Source: JAZRUF01 sp045636205
GTDB taxonomy: Bacteria > Bacillota > Clostridia > Oscillospirales > JAAYXM01
Assembly: GCA_045636205.1 (NCBI GenBank)
Contig: JAZTXE010000102.1
Span: 1 to 23,612, forward strand
DNA length: 23,612 nt
Reading direction: 5' to 3'
This document shows, piece by piece, positions 21,653 to 23,612 of the stretch (positions within the stretch are counted from its first letter, which is position 1; each line of letters begins with the position of its first letter). The notes under the pieces were generated by a model, which worked only from the letters and a program-made list of their open reading frames with translations, searched no databases and was not told the DNA's origin. A program made the position numbers and the translations under genes.

Positions 21653-22107
21653 ATGGCAAATAGTTTAGCACACACGAAGTGGGTATGCAAGTACCACATA
21701 GTATTCACACCGAAGTACAGGAGAAAAATCGTATACAATCAGTTGAGAAAAGAGATATACAACAAATAATACGAGACTTGTGCAAATGGAAGGGAGTAGA
21801 AATAATAGAAGGAAATATGATGCCGGATCATGTACACATATTGGTGAGTATACCGCCAAAGTACAGCGTATCTTCGTTTATGGGATATCTAAAAGGAAAG
21901 AGTGCAATGATGATATTTGAACGACATGCAAATTTAAAGTATAAATTTGGCAATCGAAATTTCTGGGCAACAGGGTATTATGTAAGTACGGTAGGTATTA
22001 ATACATCGACTGTACAGAAATACATACGAGAACAAGATAAACAAGATCAAATAGAGGATAGTTTAAGCAAGAAAGAGTACGAAGACCCTTTTAAGGGTGG
22101 CAAGTAA
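21653..22107 (+). pseudogene. tnpA: IS200-type transposase TnpA, frameshifted
   Basis: TnpA is a small HUH single-strand transposase. Translation from the ATG at 21653 gives the family N-terminus MANSLAHTKWVCKYHIVFTP and runs 38 codons to a TAA at 21767. The rest of the protein (IIRDLCKWKGVEIIEG, the metal motif HVH in MPDHVHILV, SVSSFMGYLKGKSAMMIFERHANLKYKFGNRNFW, and the catalytic-Tyr region GYYVSTVG, ending at 22107) is in another frame. The join lies in AGAGATATACAAC near 21750-21762, and is explained by two extra bases (TA) or one lost base. Both parts are otherwise well preserved, so the lesion is recent, a sequencing error, or less likely programmed frameshifting. Confidence 0.85.
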
Positions 22108-22134
22108 TCATTCCATCTTGGCTTGAACGAAGTG

Positions 22135-22164
22135 AAAGCCAGCGTCTTTTAGGCGCTGGCTTTT
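22135..22164 (+). terminator. Terminator-like hairpin after tnpA
   Basis: AAAGCCAGCG (22135-22144) pairs with CGCTGGCTTT (22154-22163) with a 9-base loop and ends in TTTT. It lies about 28 bases beyond the tnpA stop and inside the right part of the element. Confidence 0.65.
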
Positions 22165-22211
22165 GTTAAGGCCTTATAGGCCGCTTTTCATGCCACCCCT
22201 CTTGGGGGTGG

Positions 22212-22949
22212 TCATGACTGAATGTTAACGGAAGAGGCATCTGCATATCCGACCGTATTGTTGTAGCGCACTACGTACCAGTTGTTCCATGTACCGTTTA
22301 CCGTGAGCTCTGCACCCCGAGGCGCGCTTGTCAATACGCGCGACGAAGTGTCAGGCTTTTCATGGATATTTAGGATTTGCGCAGTCACGGTTCCGGTCTG
22401 TTGCGGTTGTGGCTGGACAAATGGGATATCAAAGTATTCAGTCAGGGACAAAACTAAATTGCGTGCTATGGAGGTTACGTTGTTTTTTATCCAATTTGCA
22501 TCCTCTGTGTTGTCGTGATATGCTATTTCAATCAGAACTGCCGGAGCACGTGTTTTTGTCACCTCTCCCAATGTCGTGGTTGCGACAGTGCGAACGCGTG
22601 ACGGTGTAGGGGAAATTGCCTTGAAATTGCGTGCTATTATATCTGCCGCACGCCTTCCGTTTCGGCTTCGAGCGTAGTAGTAAACATCTGTGCCTCGTAG
22701 CCTTCCGGATACAGAGTCCGGCGAAGCGTTGGAATGTAGGGCAAGATGCAAATCATAGTTTCCAGAATTTGAGTCGTCTATTACTTCCGAGGTTGTCATA
22801 TCCGGATTATTGCGCCGGTATCGTATACCCGATGAGCGCAGATACGGTATCATTGCATCTGCAATAAGATTCATATATTGCTCCTCGTTCCCGCCTGTGA
22901 TATATGGATTGAATTCTTGAGTGGAAGGGCTTAAATATATAATAGGCAT
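22212..22949 (-). CDS. N-acetylmuramoyl-L-alanine amidase-like protein with C-terminal SH3 domain
   Basis: 245 aa, ATG at 22949 with AAGGAG nine bases upstream. The first ~180 residues follow the Amidase_3 fold that cuts the bond between muramic acid and the stem peptide. Seen are GGNEEQYMNLIADAM with a likely Zn-binding Glu, YDLHLALHSNAS with the Zn His, GTDVYYY, and the late catalytic Glu in APAVLIEIAYHDN. The first Zn His of the usual D-P-G-H-G-G motif is absent: the strand reads YLSPSTQEFNPY. I recall clostridial relatives with the same SPSTQE opening. The last ~55 residues form an SH3-type wall-binding domain (ILNIHEKPDTSSRVL...). There is no signal peptide. The stop codon touches the IS200-type right end. 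Confidence 0.87.
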   Translation of the reverse strand: MPIIYLSPSTQEFNPYITGGNEEQYMNLIADAMIPYLRSSGIRYRRNNPDMTTSEVIDDSNSGNYDLHLALHSNASPDSVSGRLRGTDVYYYARSRNGRRAADIIARNFKAISPTPSRVRTVATTTLGEVTKTRAPAVLIEIAYHDNTEDANWIKNNVTSIARNLVLSLTEYFDIPFVQPQPQQTGTVTAQILNIHEKPDTSSRVLTSAPRGAELTVNGTWNNWYVVRYNNTVGYADASSVNIQS

Positions 22950-23023
22950 AGGGGCGATCTCCTTGAAATTTTATTTTGTGATACAGACTTACATAATATA
23001 TTATGCATAATCTAAAAAAGATG

Positions 23024-23052
23024 TTGACAAACGGCTCATTAACTGATATACT
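23024..23052 (+). promoter_or_regulatory. Promoter of tRNA-Asp
   Basis: TTGACA (23024-23029), a 17-base spacer and TATACT (23047-23052) preceded by TGA (extended -10). The tRNA begins at 23075. Confidence 0.8.
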
Positions 23053-23074
23053 AATCGAGCGTTGTTTGCTAAAT

Positions 23075-23151
23075 GGCCCGGTAGTTCAGTTGGTTAGAAC
23101 GCTAGCCTGTCACGCTAGAGGTCGTGGGTTCGAGCCCCATCCGGGTCGCCA
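23075..23151 (+). tRNA. tRNA-Asp (anticodon GTC)
   Basis: A 77-base cloverleaf with encoded CCA. Acceptor GGCCCGG (23075-23081) pairs with CCGGGTC (23141-23147, one G-U), discriminator G. Anticodon stem CTAGC/GCTAG encloses CTGTCAC with anticodon GTC. The T-arm contains GTTCGAG. All arms are intact. Confidence 0.96.
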
Positions 23152-23192
23152 AACAAAATATATAAAACAACTGAAAAATTTCCAAAAAAGAA

Positions 23193-23221
23193 TTGACTTT
23201 TTTGAGTTTTTGTCGTATACT
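23193..23221 (+). promoter_or_regulatory. Promoter of tRNA-Thr
   Basis: TTGACT (23193-23198), a 17-base spacer and TATACT (23216-23221), 30 bases before the tRNA. The two neighbouring tRNA genes thus have separate promoters. Confidence 0.75.
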
Positions 23222-23251
23222 TATATGGCACGTTGATTAACAAATGGATAT

Positions 23252-23327
<76 letters not shown>

Positions 23328-23331
23328 ACGA

Positions 23332-23362
23332 AAACCCTGTAACCGTAATGGTTACAGGGTTT
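23332..23362 (+). terminator. Terminator after tRNA-Thr
   Basis: AAACCCTGTAACC (23332-23344) pairs perfectly with GGTTACAGGGTTT (23350-23362) around a 5-base loop, followed by GTTGTT. It starts 5 bases after the CCA end. Confidence 0.8.
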
Positions 23363-23377
23363 GTTGTTATATGTAGT

Positions 23378-23432
23378 GTTTATAAAAATGCAGATGCAGT
23401 GGAAACCACATTGCATCTGCATTTTTATAAAC
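23378..23432. terminator. Long inverted repeat, probable terminator of the minus-strand gene
   Basis: A perfect 21-bp inverted repeat (23378-23398 with 23412-23432) continues inward as GTGG/CCAC after a 2-base bulge, closing an AAA loop. ATTTTTAT lies in each arm, so it can act in either direction. It sits 18 bases beyond the stop of the minus-strand gene at the window edge. Confidence 0.65.
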
Positions 23433-23450
23433 ATAAATAAATATAGAGAT

Positions 23451-23612
23451 TTAATACGGCATGCACATATCAACTGCGCAAACCGCGTCGTTGCAGCTCC
23501 ACGCGGTGGTAATCGGAGTTTCCGTTTCTTCAGTTGCTTTCTTCTTAGGCAAAATGTCTTTCAAGCAAACTTTCTTTCCTGCTGCGGTGAGGAAATAGTT
23601 GAGCCAGTATGC
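23451..23612 (-). CDS. C-terminal part of an unknown Cys-containing protein
   Basis: The minus-strand frame is open from the right window edge to a TAA at 23453-23451, giving 53 residues: AYWLNYFLTAAGKKVCLKDI, a Lys/Glu/Thr-rich linker (PKKKATEETETP), then WSCNDAVCAVDMCMPY. Four Cys, three of them in the last 15 residues, could bind a metal or form disulfides. The start lies outside the window. I do not recognise the family. The strong hairpin just downstream (23378-23432) supports a real gene ending here. Confidence 0.6.
   Translation of the reverse strand, partial: AYWLNYFLTAAGKKVCLKDILPKKKATEETETPITTAWSCNDAVCAVDMCMPY

Larger units (their letters stand above)
21535..22211 (+). mobile_element. 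IS200/IS605-family element (tnpA only), boundaries approximate
   Basis: A single tnpA reading unit is flanked by short hairpins instead of inverted terminal repeats, as usual for this family. On the left, CCCGC/GCGGG with loop AAT is at 21555-21567. On the right are AAAGCCAGCG/CGCTGGCTTT (22135-22163), GGCCT/AGGCC (22170-22182) and CCACCCC/GGGGTGG (22193-22211). No tnpB is present. About 680 bases is near the IS200 norm. Exact ends cannot be set without the empty site or other copies. The right end abuts the stop codon of the minus-strand amidase gene. Confidence 0.7.

Overview
The window looks like a chromosomal stretch from a Gram-positive, moderate-GC member of the Clostridia, probably an uncultured gut-type lineage. 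The supporting signs are strong AGGAG-type ribosome sites, sigma-A promoters (TTGACA/TATAAT type, spacers of 16 to 18 bases), TTG and GTG starts, a PyrR attenuator, an AgcS symporter, a split ThrE exporter, an amidase type common in clostridia, and a palindromic intergenic repeat of a kind I associate with Clostridia. The assignment is inferred from content; no marker gene fixes it.

Layout. 1-193: palindromic repeat. 216-926 (-): lipoprotein of unknown function. 1167-4974 (+): a compact run encoding a GNAT protein, an ApbE flavin transferase, a NusG-II-like secreted or anchored protein, a phosphopantetheinyl transferase and an AgcS symporter. 5024-6190 (-): a DUF362/ferredoxin protein sharing a bidirectional terminator with that run. 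6397-8963 (+): nadE-pyrE. 9138-10094 (+): an AEC-family carrier. 10180-11410 (-): a two-gene ThrE-type exporter behind a consensus promoter. 11618-12925 (+): a DegT-family aminotransferase. 13011-21396 (+): a pyrimidine operon (promoter, PyrR attenuator, pyrR-pyrB-pyrC-pyrF-carA-carB, terminator). 21400-22211: an insertion-sequence scar, with a probable IS30-type 3' remnant and an IS200-type element whose tnpA is frameshifted. 22212-22949 (-): a cell-wall amidase. 23024-23362: tRNA-Asp and tRNA-Thr, each with its own promoter. 23451 to the right edge (-): the C-terminus of an unknown Cys-containing protein.

The most notable observation is a set of lost catalytic residues in otherwise intact, tightly organised biosynthetic genes. 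CarA has Gly in place of the glutaminase Cys and Thr in place of the triad His. The nitrilase-type glutaminase domain of NadE also has Gly in place of its Cys and is shortened just after it. The ammonia-using partners (CarB, and the NadE synthetase domain) keep their motifs. This points to an organism that makes carbamoyl phosphate and NAD from free ammonia rather than glutamine. In the same operon the PyrB-family protein has lost most aspartate-binding and several catalytic residues, yet sits between pyrR and pyrC with a 4-base overlap. It looks like a retained pseudoenzyme or a carbamoyltransferase with a changed role. No dihydroorotate dehydrogenase is present in the window.

The pyr operon is controlled by a readable RNA switch: a PyrR-binding hairpin with a CAGAGAG loop competes with an antiterminator that in turn disrupts a strong terminator just before pyrR.
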